Source: Helicobacter cinaedi CCUG 18818 = ATCC BAA-847 | GTDB taxonomy: Bacteria > Campylobacterota > Campylobacteria > Campylobacterales > Helicobacteraceae | NCBI RefSeq assembly: GCF_000155475.1 | Contig: NZ_DS990391.1 | Span: forward strand, 693,318 to 757,317 | DNA length: 64,000 nucleotides | Reading direction: 5' to 3' | Part shown: one piece after another, positions 52,996 to 63,526 of the stretch | Position numbering within the stretch: position 1 is the stretch's first letter | Layout: each line of letters starts with the position of its first letter | The notes under the pieces: model-generated | The model's input: only the letters and a program-made list of their open reading frames with translations | Database searches by the model: none | Told to the model about the DNA's origin: nothing | Translations under genes and position numbers: made by a program

Positions 52996-53207
52996 TTTTG
53001 CTCCTTATCTTTATGTTTATTGTTATGTTTTTTTTCAGCCTTTGCTGCAAGATTCAAATCTTCAACAGAATCAAAAAGCACACCTTGCATCATTTTATTT
53101 GCATCATCAAATTGTCCATTTTTTAGCCCCCAAATAAAAGCAAGGAGCCCAAATAGCCCAAGCACAAGCGATACACCAAGCATAACAGCAATCATTTCCG
53201 TATTCAT
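52992..53207 (-). CDS. ccoS: Cytochrome cbb3 oxidase assembly protein CcoS
   Basis: 71 residues. One membrane helix (about 6-28, IAVMLGVSLVLGLFGLLAFIWGL) followed by KNGQFDDANKMMQGVLFDS, the CcoS signature, and a Lys-rich tail. Needed for cofactor insertion into the cbb3 oxidase. Coupled to fqrB. Confidence 0.92.
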   Translation of the reverse strand: MNTEMIAVMLGVSLVLGLFGLLAFIWGLKNGQFDDANKMMQGVLFDSVEDLNLAAKAEKKHNNKHKDKEQK

Positions 53208-53381
53208 ATTAAGCCTTTATTTGTGGGAAAAATGGTGGGGATTCTAGACATAGTTTGTAAATTGAAGTCAAATAAGGCAGTTTTCGCGTTGGTTGCGTTG
53301 GTGTTATGGATAAATATTTATTAAAAAGTTATACAATCCACGATTAAATTTATATGCAGAATCTTACATAAGGAGATAAAA

Positions 53382-55052
53382 ATGTCAAATGATTCACAAA
53401 AAACAAAACCAGAGAAAAAGGTGAGTGTTGGCGTTATGCTGGGCTTTGGCTTTGGGGTGCTTATCTTATTTTCGTGTATTATGGTATTTATCGCACTTAA
53501 TCGTGTGAGTGAGATAAACGCTTCGCTTAGTCAAATTAATGACATCAACGCCCTAGCTCAACGCTATGCGATTAATTTTCGTGGAAGTGTGCATGATAGA
53601 GCGATTGCTGTGCGTGATGTGGTGCTGATTGATAGTGAGAATACAAAAGGTTTGCAACAGCTTTTGGAACAAATAGCCACATTGGAAAAATTCTACAAAG
53701 AAGCAGAAGATGATATGAAAGAGAAATTCATCAATACAAATCTGCTTAATGAAAAGGAGCTTAGTATTTTACAAGCTATTGAGGCTACTCAAGCTAAGTC
53801 CATTCCACTTATCGTGCAGATTAGCCAAGCTAAACTTGCTGGAGATTCACAAAAAGCTTATAATCTCTTAAAAACGCTATCCCCATATTTTACGCAATGG
53901 CTTGCCGAGATTAACCAGTTTATTGACTATCAAGAAGATGCGAATTCTGCTTTGACTGCGGAGCTAAGAAGCGGTGTGAATGAGTTTAGAATCGTGCTTT
54001 TGGTGCTTTTGGCTTTGAGCGTTATTTTTGGCATAGTTGTGGCTATTGTGATTATACGCTCATTGTTGCGTTTGCTCGGTGGAGAGCCATATATCGCTTC
54101 ACAAATTATCAGCAAAATCGCCAATGGCAACCTTTCTGAATCTGTAGCATACAAGGGTGAATATTCTATGCTCTCTTCCATTGCGACAATGCAGGAAAAA
54201 CTCAAAGAAATTGTGGAGTTTATCACACGCTCTTCAAACCAAATCAACGAAGTTGCATTAAAAGTCTCTCAAACTTCAAATCAAGCTCAAGACGCTGCTA
54301 GGACACAAATGCAAAGCTCAACGCAAGTAGCAGGTAAAATAGAGCAGATGAACAAAGCAGTGATTGAAGTCTCAAACATCGCTCAACAAACTGAAGAAAA
54401 TTCCACAAAAAGTGTGGAGATTTCAACAAAAGGTGTGGAGATTATTAATATTACCGCTGAAGAGATTGGCAAGATTACAGAGATGATTAGTTCTTCTGCG
54501 GAAAATATCCGTGGCTTACAGCAGCAGTCTGTGGAGATTAGCGGAAGTGCAAGCTTGATTGCTGAAATTGCTGATCAAACTAACCTTTTAGCTCTTAATG
54601 CCGCTATTGAAGCAGCTCGTGCTGGAGAACACGGACGGGGCTTTGCGGTTGTTGCCGATGAGGTAAGGAAACTTGCTGAACGCACCGCCTCAACGACAGC
54701 GGAAATTGCCAATATGATAAAGCTTATCCAAGATGGCATAGGCACTTCTGTTGATGCCATTGAAGCCATTGTGCCTCAAATTGACAAAGGGCAAAAGCTG
54801 ATTATGGATTCAGTCCAAACACTTGAAGAGATTCAAAATCAGGCTCAAGATTCACTCCAAAAGGCTAAAGCCGTGGCAAGCTCATCAAGTCAGCAAGAAA
54901 ACACAATGCAAAGCATTTCAAATGATATGCAGGGCATTTCCACACTCTCACAAGAGACAAGCCTATCACTTGAAAATGCCAACAAAACAATCAATGAGCT
55001 AAAAAACATTTCAGATTCACTGAAAAACTATATGGCGTATTTTAAAATCTAA
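53382..55052 (+). CDS. Methyl-accepting chemotaxis protein
   Basis: 556 residues. Membrane helix (about 23-47), a periplasmic four-helix-bundle-type sensor (about 48-205, all-helical), second membrane helix (about 206-227, [21 protein letters not shown]), HAMP, and a long signalling coiled coil with [34 protein letters not shown] near 400. The ligand is unknown. It may share history with the broken receptor at 26449. AAGGAGA ribosome site. Confidence 0.94.
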   Translation: MSNDSQKTKPEKKVSVGVMLGFGFGVLILFSCIMVFIALNRVSEINASLSQINDINALAQRYAINFRGSVHDRAIAVRDVVLIDSENTKGLQQLLEQIATLEKFYKEAEDDMKEKFINTNLLNEKELSILQAIEATQAKSIPLIVQISQAKLAGDSQKAYNLLKTLSPYFTQWLAEINQFIDYQEDANSALTAELRSGVNEFRIVLLVLLALSVIFGIVVAIVIIRSLLRLLGGEPYIASQIISKIANGNLSESVAYKGEYSMLSSIATMQEKLKEIVEFITRSSNQINEVALKVSQTSNQAQDAARTQMQSSTQVAGKIEQMNKAVIEVSNIAQQTEENSTKSVEISTKGVEIINITAEEIGKITEMISSSAENIRGLQQQSVEISGSASLIAEIADQTNLLALNAAIEAARAGEHGRGFAVVADEVRKLAERTASTTAEIANMIKLIQDGIGTSVDAIEAIVPQIDKGQKLIMDSVQTLEEIQNQAQDSLQKAKAVASSSSQQENTMQSISNDMQGISTLSQETSLSLENANKTINELKNISDSLKNYMAYFKI

Positions 55053-55084
55053 AATCGCCACTTGCTGTGAAAGGAATGAATACA

Positions 55085-55840
55085 ATGAGATTTTTAGCAG
55101 TATTTGCCATTGTGGGCTTTTTTGGCTTTATTAATGCAAAAGAATGGAGAGAAACGCCTTCAGTTGAAAAAAGGCTTGAGACACAAATAAACATCGCTCA
55201 AAAAATCGCAGAGATAAAGGCAGAGCCTGTGGAAGTGATACCTGCGAATTTGGGCGAGATGAAGTTTAAGATTCTAGCTGATGAAGATGGCTTTTATGCC
55301 CTGTATTTGGGCGATGACAAGACAAATGTGAGTATCAATAGCCCCGCAGATTTTTTCTCCGCCTCGTTTGCAAGTATGGAAGCTTTCAATAAAGCTTATG
55401 AGATATTCACACAGCACAATGCGTCTATGCGAGAATCTAAGATTCTAAAGATATTTAAAACATATCCGCAATATGTGCTAGACTTTAAAGCAACAAGTAA
55501 GACACAAACAACACTCTATATGTTGCTTACCCCATTTTGTGAGCCTTGTAATGAAAAGATAAGAGAGCTCGCAAGGCTCACAGAACAAGCACATATAAAA
55601 ATCATCTTTGTGGCAGCAAATAATGAAGCTTATCATAAAGTGATGTCCTTATATGCGGCAATGCAAGGCTATAAACATAAAAACCAAGAGGATAAAATCG
55701 CTAAGCTTCAAACACTTATAGATGATATAGCATTTTTGCCCCCGGTCAAAGATGATGACAAAAACGCTATGGATATGTATAAAGAATTAGCCAAAGCTAG
55801 AATCTCCTATCTACCCTATATTATTGAGACTAGCAAATAA
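55085..55840 (+). CDS. Periplasmic thioredoxin-fold protein with CEPC site
   Basis: About 251 residues. The start at 55085 (MRFLAVFAIVGFFGFINA signal peptide) fits the AAAGGA site; ATG 55076 and GTG 55067 are alternatives. An N-terminal region of unknown fold is followed by a thioredoxin-like domain with TPFCEPCNEKI near 149 and a C-terminal region reading SYLPYII where a cis-Pro is expected. It resembles DsbC/DsbG-type isomerases in layout. Partner unknown. Confidence 0.78.
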   Translation: MRFLAVFAIVGFFGFINAKEWRETPSVEKRLETQINIAQKIAEIKAEPVEVIPANLGEMKFKILADEDGFYALYLGDDKTNVSINSPADFFSASFASMEAFNKAYEIFTQHNASMRESKILKIFKTYPQYVLDFKATSKTQTTLYMLLTPFCEPCNEKIRELARLTEQAHIKIIFVAANNEAYHKVMSLYAAMQGYKHKNQEDKIAKLQTLIDDIAFLPPVKDDDKNAMDMYKELAKARISYLPYIIETSK

Positions 55841-55855
55841 GCTTAAAGTGCCACT

Positions 55856-57751
55856 TTATTCCTGCGATTCTTGCTCTTGCGAATAGGATTTAAGCGTGGC
55901 TATAAGGCTTTGAAACTGCTTAAGATGATGGGCGTATTTTTCCGCATATTGCGTGAGTAGCTCACCTTGAGTTTTGCAAAGCTCGGTATATTCTCGCTCA
56001 AAATGCCAAATACTCTTTTTATGCAGAGGCTGGGTTAGGAGATTTTCCTGTAAGAAATGAAAATGAAAGCCTAGACTTAGCTCATCGCGGATATTTTCTA
56101 AGCTTGGGTTAAAAAGGGGCAGTGTATCTGGGCTTTTACTATGCTTTGCCTTTGCCTCTTCAATCTTTAAGCCTATGTGGCTAAGACACAACGCTATGCT
56201 TAAAGGATAATTAAGACTTAGAATCTTGTGAAAGAGCATAAGATGAGCTTTCAATTCGGCGGTGTGTTTTAAGGCAAGGGTGTGAAAAGATTGTGCCATT
56301 TCATCAATGGTTTTTTCCAAAGGTGGGCTTTGCAAGGGCGGGAGAAAGGCAGCATACCATTGTATGAATAAGTCCTGTATTAGCTTTGTTTGCGTATCTA
56401 GCAAGGATTCAAACTCTTTCCCACTCTCCATAATGTCAAATCCAAGCTTTGTAAAATCCCTAGCAAAAGTAGAATCTGCGTTATTTAAGCTTAAAGATAA
56501 CCGCTCTTTAGGCAAAAACGCCACTTCCTTGCTTTGCTTTATCTCTTTTGTGAAACCAAAGCTTTTTTCTATGCGGGTAAATTCCTGTGAGGTTCTTTCA
56601 ATAGCATTATAGATATGTTGGCTAAGGGATTCTAAATGAGAAGAAAAAGTATCAAAAAGCTTAGGAAAATCCTTGTAAAATGGACTTTGTATGGCGTTGT
56701 TATTCAAAATTTGGACTGAATCTTGAAGTAAAGATTCAAGGTGAGAAAATCGCAATTTAGCGTGCAAACTCAAACGAGCATAGCGGAGTAAAAGTGTGCG
56801 GAGCTGTGTGCATATTGTGCGTGTCTTGGCAGATTCAGCTAAAGGCGTGATATGTGTTTGTAAAAATGCCACGACAGATTGAATATTAGAATCTAAAAGC
56901 AATTCCCCTGCTTTCTCTGCATTTAGCTCATTATTGTGGCTATAAGATTGCAGGGCGTTTTTTGCCGAGATAGCAATAATATCCCCAAACAGCCCACTAA
57001 AAGCCTTTTTAGCATATTCTAGGCTTGTGTTTATCTCATCTTCATTTTTAAGCCTATCTTTTTGATTAAGCACACATAGGCTTTTACTCACATAGCGTCT
57101 AATATGTGCGTTGATGATTTCTTTCTCACTTTGTTTGCCGACATTATCAATAAGGGTTAGCCAAATGATTCCATCTACACTCTCTAGCACCGCATTTGTC
57201 GTGTCTGTATCGCTTTGATTTTGTGAGTTAAAGCCCGGCGTGTCTAAAAAGCTCATAGTTTTAAGCAGCTCTAGTGGTGCATAAAGCTTGTAAAAGGCGA
57301 TTTTAGCATTCTCAGCAACGCTTACTTCATTCATATAATACAATGGCTTTGTGGCGATATTGCCATTTTTGTAATGCAATTCAAGGGCGTAATCGTTGCC
57401 ATAGACGATATGGCAGATTTTAGCCGTAATGGGTGTGATGCCACTAGGGAGAATCTCCTGTCCTAAAAGGGCGTTTAAAAATGTAGATTTTCCGCTACTA
57501 AACTGCCCGATAATGGCAATTTTCATCGGCTCTTGTATGCTTTGGGTGAGATTTTTGAGTATTGTGGAGATGCGAGAGCTTAGGGGCATCATTTGCTGAA
57601 TCATATAACGCGTCTTGTCAATCAACGCATACAGCGGATTGCTCCCTTGCAGTGCTTTGTTTTTTGCTTCTAAATATTCATTGATAAAAGTTTCAAGCAA
57701 AGTGTTGCTTAAATCTTGTGAATCTTGTGCTGTTTGCTTCAAGGCTTCCAT
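55856..57751 (-). CDS. Bacterial dynamin-like GTPase, smaller partner
   Basis: 631 residues. GTP loop GQFSSGKSTFLNALLG near 79, switch region ITPITAKICH, FLDTPGFNS, and NQKDRL for base recognition. A long helical stalk follows. Tandem dynamin-like proteins of unequal size are known from Campylobacter jejuni, where they form mixed oligomers that tether membranes. It starts directly at the stop of the larger partner. Confidence 0.9.
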   Translation of the reverse strand: MEALKQTAQDSQDLSNTLLETFINEYLEAKNKALQGSNPLYALIDKTRYMIQQMMPLSSRISTILKNLTQSIQEPMKIAIIGQFSSGKSTFLNALLGQEILPSGITPITAKICHIVYGNDYALELHYKNGNIATKPLYYMNEVSVAENAKIAFYKLYAPLELLKTMSFLDTPGFNSQNQSDTDTTNAVLESVDGIIWLTLIDNVGKQSEKEIINAHIRRYVSKSLCVLNQKDRLKNEDEINTSLEYAKKAFSGLFGDIIAISAKNALQSYSHNNELNAEKAGELLLDSNIQSVVAFLQTHITPLAESAKTRTICTQLRTLLLRYARLSLHAKLRFSHLESLLQDSVQILNNNAIQSPFYKDFPKLFDTFSSHLESLSQHIYNAIERTSQEFTRIEKSFGFTKEIKQSKEVAFLPKERLSLSLNNADSTFARDFTKLGFDIMESGKEFESLLDTQTKLIQDLFIQWYAAFLPPLQSPPLEKTIDEMAQSFHTLALKHTAELKAHLMLFHKILSLNYPLSIALCLSHIGLKIEEAKAKHSKSPDTLPLFNPSLENIRDELSLGFHFHFLQENLLTQPLHKKSIWHFEREYTELCKTQGELLTQYAEKYAHHLKQFQSLIATLKSYSQEQESQE

Positions 57752-60054
57752 TAGCTTAGCTCCTCTAAAGTATGTGTGATTTGCTTTGCAATATCTTGAA
57801 TCTGGCTTTGTTTAGATTGAATCCTATCTTTTTGGACTTCAGCATTGCCATTATTTTTTGTAGCTAGGGCAGATTCTAAACTCTCTTGCTTATTCTTAAT
57901 CTCTTCTTCAATCTCTTGCTTTTTGTGTTGTGCTATTTGCTCAAAATGCGTCATAAAAAGCGTTTTAATTGCTGTGTTTTTTTCTTTTATCAGCCCATCA
58001 AAGCTTTCAAAAATATCTTTAAATAAAGAATCTAAATTTGCTTTTAAACGCTCCGGCTTAGGGCTTAAGGCTTGTGGCAAAGATTCCAAAATTTGCAAAA
58101 TATGTGTAATTTCACTGCTTTTAAGCTGAAAATGTACGCTTGGTAGGGTATCGCTCTGTGAAGATTCCATAGCATTTATGGAATCTTGTGGGGCAATATC
58201 ACTTTTAAGCTGTGTAATCTTGCGACTAAGCTTATACTTATACTCACGCAAAATATCGGCAAAGCAGTCCTTTAGCCCCTGCTCTATCATCACGCAAAAG
58301 GCTTGAGCTTGGGGCTTTGCCCCTCGTTCAAAATCATAGAGAATATCATTTAGCACCTTGTCTTTTATAAGTGTGGCGGATTTTGATAGGGTATTGTGGC
58401 TTAGAATCCCAAGTGAGTTAAGAAAGTCCGCTAAATCCGTATTCAGCACGGATAGATGAGATTCAAAGTTTTGAAGTGTATCTAAAAGGGCTTGGTTTTG
58501 AGCGGTATATTTGCTAATAAGAGAATCTAGCTCTTCCCCACTCGCACAAAGCAAGGCAGATTCTATTTCTATCAGTTCTTTCTCATCTTGGGCGATTTTT
58601 AGCATTGCTTTAAAGGCAAGATAAAGCTTGTCTTTTGCCTTAAGGCTATCCTGCCCTAAAAGCATTGTTTGGAGATAAGATTCAATCTCTAAAATCCCGC
58701 TTTCTTCAAGGCTCATTGTGGGCTTATCTTTAGAATCTGCTTTTTGTATGCGATGAAGCAATGCCGCATACCCTGCTAGTGGGATAAAATCAATCCTTTG
58801 GATAAGGGATTGTATATCGCCTTTGTATTTGGCATTTTTAAGCTGGGATATAAGGCTTGATTTGGTGTATTCAAGGCTAGATTCTAGCTCCTTTTGTGTC
58901 AGCAAATCAATGCGTGTAAGCACCACAAGCAGACGAGAGATATTCTGCTCTAAAAGGGCTTCTAAAATAAAATCAATATCTTTTTGTGTCGCCGCACAGC
59001 TAACATTCATAATATGTATAAGCATATCACAATGCTCAATATATTCCCGCGTAATATCCTCTCTTTTTGTGATAGGATCATCAAGCCCGGGCGTATCTAC
59101 AATCTCTACGCCATTTTCCAAAAATGCTAAGGGCATAAAAAGCTCCACCTTTTCTACGAGATTACAAAACTTGCTTGTGTGATTAGCCGAAGTATAGGCA
59201 CTAAGATCATTTAGCTCAATGTCTTTGCTGTATTTTGGTGAAGTGATAAAATCTTGTAATGTATCCTTAAAATGCTCTTTACTCTCTTTTACAAATGCTT
59301 TAAGATTAGAATCATACGCACTTTGGGATTCTAAATCCTCCCATTGCTCCTTACTCCAAAAATGCACCCTTGCCCTTGGAGTTTCTCCATAACGCAACAC
59401 ACTAAGATTTGCTGTCTCTGGCACGCTTGAAGTCCCTAAAACTTCCTGCCCTAAAAGAGCGTTTAAAAATGTAGATTTCCCCGCACTTAAAACCCCCGTA
59501 ATGCCTATGCAAAACCGCTGCTCTTCTAATTTAGTAAGATTCTTATCCATTGCCTGAAGCAAGGAATCTTTACTTAAAAGTGGTGTGAGAAGCTCAAAAA
59601 GGGCGTGGAATTGCGTGTGAAATGTTTTTAAATACTTTGTTTTGCTTGACTTATTTGTGCTTATGCTTATGTGTGAGGGGGTGGTGTGTTTGAGCAAACT
59701 AAAAAGCCGCAGTTGCTCATCATCAATCACCCCTGCGAGATTAAGATTAGCAAAATAAGGCATAAGCTCTTCAAAAATGTGTGGATTTTGCGTAATGATA
59801 CTTGTCTGCATAGCAAGGATATAATCAAGCGGATTAGAAGTATAACCAAGAGCTAGATTTGATGGAATCTGCCTTGAATCTGGCAGGAGATTCACAAAAC
59901 TTGGACATTGCATAAAAAGCTCAATATTATTGGCATTGACGCATAAAACAATGCTTAGAGCATTGTTTGAAGAATCTACGATAAAGGGGAGATTTCTCTG
60001 CATTGGCGGGGGCAAATGATGAAAGCTATTAAAAAAATGTTGCAAAACAGACAT
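57751..60054 (-). CDS. Bacterial dynamin-like GTPase, larger partner
   Basis: 767 residues. About 180 extra N-terminal residues precede the GTPase domain, with GVLSAGKSTFLNALLG near 188, VPETANLSVL, IVDTPGLDDP and VLTRIDLLT. A helical stalk and a coiled C-terminal end (QKDRIQSKQSQIQDI) follow. Paired with the downstream gene (adjacent, 1-base overlap). Expected to work with it at the inner membrane. Confidence 0.9.
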   Translation of the reverse strand: MSVLQHFFNSFHHLPPPMQRNLPFIVDSSNNALSIVLCVNANNIELFMQCPSFVNLLPDSRQIPSNLALGYTSNPLDYILAMQTSIITQNPHIFEELMPYFANLNLAGVIDDEQLRLFSLLKHTTPSHISISTNKSSKTKYLKTFHTQFHALFELLTPLLSKDSLLQAMDKNLTKLEEQRFCIGITGVLSAGKSTFLNALLGQEVLGTSSVPETANLSVLRYGETPRARVHFWSKEQWEDLESQSAYDSNLKAFVKESKEHFKDTLQDFITSPKYSKDIELNDLSAYTSANHTSKFCNLVEKVELFMPLAFLENGVEIVDTPGLDDPITKREDITREYIEHCDMLIHIMNVSCAATQKDIDFILEALLEQNISRLLVVLTRIDLLTQKELESSLEYTKSSLISQLKNAKYKGDIQSLIQRIDFIPLAGYAALLHRIQKADSKDKPTMSLEESGILEIESYLQTMLLGQDSLKAKDKLYLAFKAMLKIAQDEKELIEIESALLCASGEELDSLISKYTAQNQALLDTLQNFESHLSVLNTDLADFLNSLGILSHNTLSKSATLIKDKVLNDILYDFERGAKPQAQAFCVMIEQGLKDCFADILREYKYKLSRKITQLKSDIAPQDSINAMESSQSDTLPSVHFQLKSSEITHILQILESLPQALSPKPERLKANLDSLFKDIFESFDGLIKEKNTAIKTLFMTHFEQIAQHKKQEIEEEIKNKQESLESALATKNNGNAEVQKDRIQSKQSQIQDIAKQITHTLEELS

Positions 60055-60209
60055 TTGAAAAACTCCATAGAGAATGAATAGAAATTTGATTTGGGAATTT
60101 TACCCCAAAATGTAAAAAGTAAAATAAAAGCATAATTATCTTAGAAAATGCAGGGAGTTTTTTGCAAAAAACGCACATTTTACCATTTTCAAAGCCGTAT
60201 AAAATTTGA

Positions 60210-60215
60210 TACAAT
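60210..60215 (+). promoter_or_regulatory. Candidate -10 box of the cyd operon
   Basis: TACAAT 70 bases before the DUF4492 gene start, in the 230-base divergent gap to the dynamin pair. No other signal is recognised in the gap. Confidence 0.35.
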
Positions 60216-60284
60216 CACTCTTGCATTTTGTGCTATGGGGTTACAAAGGCATAAAAAAATGAAGTGTGAAATCTGGAGGTTTGT

Positions 60285-60551
60285 GTGGGGTTTTTCAAAA
60301 AGGCTTTGCTGCTCTATGTCGATGGATTTAAAAATCTAAAAGTCGGCAAGATTCTATGGAAAGTCATTTTTATTAAACTCATTGTGATTTTTGCCGTGCT
60401 AAAGGTTTTTGTATATGATAAGAATCTTTCACAAATGGGCGATTTTGAAGAAAAAAGTGCCTTTGTTTTGGATAATCTCACGCAATCACAGAGACCTATA
60501 CAGAATCTTGCACCTTCACATAACTTCACACAATCCCCCACAAAACCTTAA
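60285..60551 (+). CDS. DUF4492 small membrane protein upstream of cydA
   Basis: 88 residues. The N-terminal FFKKALLLYVDGFKNLKVGKILWK and one membrane helix (about 25-45) match the DUF4492 family, commonly placed before cydAB in this phylum and in Bacteroidetes. GTG at 60285 after a strong GGAGG. Probably an assembly or small accessory subunit; function not established. Confidence 0.8.
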   Translation: MGFFKKALLLYVDGFKNLKVGKILWKVIFIKLIVIFAVLKVFVYDKNLSQMGDFEEKSAFVLDNLTQSQRPIQNLAPSHNFTQSPTKP

Positions 60552-60560
60552 GGAGTTGTT

Positions 60561-62129
60561 ATGGATATGGTAAATGAACTTGCAAGTGTGGATTGGGCGA
60601 GAGCACAGTTTGCTTTGACGGCGTTATATCATTTTTTGTTTGTGCCTTTGACTTTGGGACTTTCTTTTATTGTGGCGATAATGGAGACTATCTATGTCAA
60701 AACAGATAATCCACAATGGCGTAAAATCACGCGTTTTTGGCTTACACTTTTTGCGATAAATTTTGCCATTGGCGTGGCTACGGGTATCATTATGGAGTTT
60801 GAGTTTGGCACGAATTGGGCGAATTACAGCTGGTTTGTGGGCGATATTTTTGGCGCACCTTTAGCGGTTGAAGGCATTATGGCATTTTTCTTGGAGGCTA
60901 CTTTCTTTGCCGTAATGTTTTTTGGCTGGGATAAAGTCTCTAAAAAATTCCATTTACTCTCTACTTGGTTTGTAGCTATTGGCAGCAATCTTTCAGCCTT
61001 TTGGATTCTTGTGGCAAATGGCTGGATGCAATACCCCATTGGCACGATTTTTAATCCTGATACTGCACGAAATGAAATGAGTAGCTTTGCTGAAGTAGCA
61101 CTTTCACCCGTGGCTGTTTCAAAGTTTTTACACACTGTGGCAAGTGGCTATGTTATCTCTGCTCTTTTTGTAATGGGGATTTCTGCCTTGTATCTTTTAA
61201 GGGGGAGATTTATAAGTGAGGCGAAAAAGAGCTTAATTGTGGGGGCGAGTTTTGGGCTTATCACTTCAATGTTTTTATTCTTTAGTGGTGATGAGAGTGC
61301 TTATCGTGTAACACAACATCAGCCGATGAAACTTGCCGCAATGGAGGGCATTTACCAAGGAGAGCATAGAGCAGGAATCACCGCATTTGGAATCTTAAAC
61401 CCCGATAAAAAACCCGGCGATGAAAAGGAAGTATTCCTATTTGATATTACTATTCCTTATGCGCTTTCAATCCTTGGCAATCGCAGTCCAAATAGCTTTG
61501 TGCCGGGTATTGAAGACTTATTGCACGGCAATGAAAAGCAAGGCATAACCGGCATAGATTCTAGAATCCAAAGTGGCAAACTAGCCCTTTCAGCTCTCAA
61601 AGACTACAAGGAAGCAAAAGCACAAAATGATACCGAAGCGATGAATTTTAATCGTGGGATTTTAGAATCTAATATGCCAAACTTTGGCTATGGGTATTTA
61701 GAAAAGCCCGAAGATGCTATTCCGCCGATTGCTTTGACATTTTATAGTTTTCACATAATGGTGGCTTTGGGAAGTGCATTTTTTGTGCTATTTATCGTTG
61801 TGCTTTACTTGGCAATGGCAAATAATGTCGTGCAGTTTCGCAAGATTCTGTGGCTTTGTGTTATTGCTATACCTTTTGGCTATATCGCCGCAGAAGCGGG
61901 GTGGATTATCGCCGAAGTTGGGCGGCAGCCTTGGGCGATACAAGACTTGCTCCCTGTGGGTATTGCCGCTACGCACCTTTCAAGTGTGCATATTCAAGTC
62001 TCATTCTTTATTTTTGCGTTTCTTTTTACGACTTTGCTTTGTGCGGAGATTGGCATTATGATTAAAAGCATTAAAAAAGGCTTTGTGGAAGAGCATAGCG
62101 TGGATTCTACGCATAAAGGGGGCAAGTGA
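60561..62129 (+). CDS. cydA: Cytochrome bd-type quinol oxidase subunit I
   Basis: 522 residues and about nine membrane helices. N-terminal RAQFALTALYHFLFVPLTLGL contains a heme ligand His; VGRQPWAIQDLLP is the conserved GRQPW motif; the quinol-binding loop lies after helix 6. Gives oxygen reduction at high affinity or, in Campylobacter, cyanide-resistant respiration. Overlaps cydB by 4 bases. Confidence 0.96.
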   Translation: MDMVNELASVDWARAQFALTALYHFLFVPLTLGLSFIVAIMETIYVKTDNPQWRKITRFWLTLFAINFAIGVATGIIMEFEFGTNWANYSWFVGDIFGAPLAVEGIMAFFLEATFFAVMFFGWDKVSKKFHLLSTWFVAIGSNLSAFWILVANGWMQYPIGTIFNPDTARNEMSSFAEVALSPVAVSKFLHTVASGYVISALFVMGISALYLLRGRFISEAKKSLIVGASFGLITSMFLFFSGDESAYRVTQHQPMKLAAMEGIYQGEHRAGITAFGILNPDKKPGDEKEVFLFDITIPYALSILGNRSPNSFVPGIEDLLHGNEKQGITGIDSRIQSGKLALSALKDYKEAKAQNDTEAMNFNRGILESNMPNFGYGYLEKPEDAIPPIALTFYSFHIMVALGSAFFVLFIVVLYLAMANNVVQFRKILWLCVIAIPFGYIAAEAGWIIAEVGRQPWAIQDLLPVGIAATHLSSVHIQVSFFIFAFLFTTLLCAEIGIMIKSIKKGFVEEHSVDSTHKGGK

Positions 62130-63256
62130 TGTTTTTTGGACTTGAATTGAGTGGGCTACAAATTTATTGGTGGATTATTGTAAGTCTGCTTGGCGGACTT
62201 TTGGTGTTTATGTTTTTTGTGCAAGGCGGGCAGAGTTTATTGCATATCATCGCAAAAGATGAGCTAGAAAAGACTATGCTTATCAATTCTTTGGGGCGAA
62301 AGTGGGAGCTAGGATTTACCACATTGGTGCTATTTGGTGGAGCGTGTTTTGCGGCATTTCCATTGTTTTATAGTGTAAGTTTTGGCGGAGCGTATTGGGT
62401 GTGGTTGGCAATTTTATTTTGCTTTATTATTCAGGCGGTAAGCTATGAATATCGCAAAAAAGAAGGGAATCTACTTGGCTCAAAGGTGTATGAAATCTTT
62501 TTGTGGATTAATGGTGTATTTGGCGTGTTTTTAATCGGTGTGGCGGTAAGCACATTTTTTAGCGGCTCACATTTTGTGCTAGATTCACGAAATTTTGTAA
62601 AATGGAGCAAGGCAAGTAGGGGGCTTGAGGCATTGCTTGAGCCGGCAAACTATCTCTTGGGCTTAAGTTTGGTGTTTTTAAGCCAGATTCTGGGAGCGAG
62701 TTATTTTCTCAATAATATCAATGATGAGATTATTGCTAAACGCGCAAGATTGGCTATGTTTGTAGCGACTTTAGCGTTTTTGCCTTGTATTTTGGGCTTT
62801 TTAGCGTGGATATGCTTTAAAAGTGGATTCTATGTGGGTGAAGATGGCAAGGTAAGCTTAGAATCTTATGTGTATTTACATAACTTTTTATCCCAGCCTT
62901 ATTTGATTGTGGGGCTATTGCTTGGTATGGTGGCGGTGCTATTTGGGATTTTTCTTAATGTCTTTAAGCGTAGCACAAAGGGTATTTTTCCGCTTGGGCT
63001 AGGCAGTGTGCTTGTAGTGATGATGGTGTTTTTAAATGTTGGCTTAGGCAATAGTGCATTTTATCCTTCCATTGCTGATTTGCAAAGCTCTCTCACCATA
63101 CAAAATGCCTCTTCAAGCTATTATACACTTTCAGTAATGGGCTATGTCTCCCTGCTTGTGCCTTTTGTGTTGGCTTATATTGCGTATGTGTGGCGTGCAA
63201 TGGATAGAGTTAAAATCACAAAAGAAGAGATGAGTAATGACACTCACGCCTATTAG
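62126..63256 (+). CDS. cydB: Cytochrome bd-type quinol oxidase subunit II
   Basis: 376 residues, eight to nine membrane helices, typical subunit II length. N-terminal LQIYWWIIVSLLGGLLVFMFFVQGGQ and RKWELGFTTLVLFGGACFAAFP match the family. ATGA overlap with cydA. Confidence 0.94.
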   Translation: MMFFGLELSGLQIYWWIIVSLLGGLLVFMFFVQGGQSLLHIIAKDELEKTMLINSLGRKWELGFTTLVLFGGACFAAFPLFYSVSFGGAYWVWLAILFCFIIQAVSYEYRKKEGNLLGSKVYEIFLWINGVFGVFLIGVAVSTFFSGSHFVLDSRNFVKWSKASRGLEALLEPANYLLGLSLVFLSQILGASYFLNNINDEIIAKRARLAMFVATLAFLPCILGFLAWICFKSGFYVGEDGKVSLESYVYLHNFLSQPYLIVGLLLGMVAVLFGIFLNVFKRSTKGIFPLGLGSVLVVMMVFLNVGLGNSAFYPSIADLQSSLTIQNASSSYYTLSVMGYVSLLVPFVLAYIAYVWRAMDRVKITKEEMSNDTHAY

Positions 63257-63286
63257 AATCTTAGGAATATTGTAAGGAGAAACACA

Positions 63287-63397
63287 ATGGGAACTTCAAT
63301 TTTTATGCTTGTCTTGTGGCCTGTGGTGATTTATGTGTGCTACAAGTTTATTATGCTAAACATCACTCACACCGAAAAGCAAGAAAAACAAGATTAA
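63287..63397 (+). CDS. 36-residue single-helix protein after cydB (CydX-like candidate)
   Basis: ATG at 63287 with AAGGAG at 63273-63278. It encodes MGTSIFMLVLWPVVIYVCYK, then FIMLNITHTEKQEKQD and a stop at 63395. One membrane helix and a charged tail, 30 bases after cydB. Cytochrome bd oxidases of other bacteria have a 30-40 residue third subunit (CydX) at this place. Sequence similarity to known CydX is not evident, so the link rests on position, size and topology. Confidence 0.65.
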   Translation: MGTSIFMLVLWPVVIYVCYKFIMLNITHTEKQEKQD

Positions 63398-63526
63398 GAT
63401 TCTGTATTTTTTTGACACTTTTATAAATGCAGGGTTGCTTTGCTACGCGAAGTTACCTTGTCGCAAATTTATCTGTCTCAATTTCTCACAACGCTTTTAA
63501 ACTGATTTATTGCACTTAATGATTTG

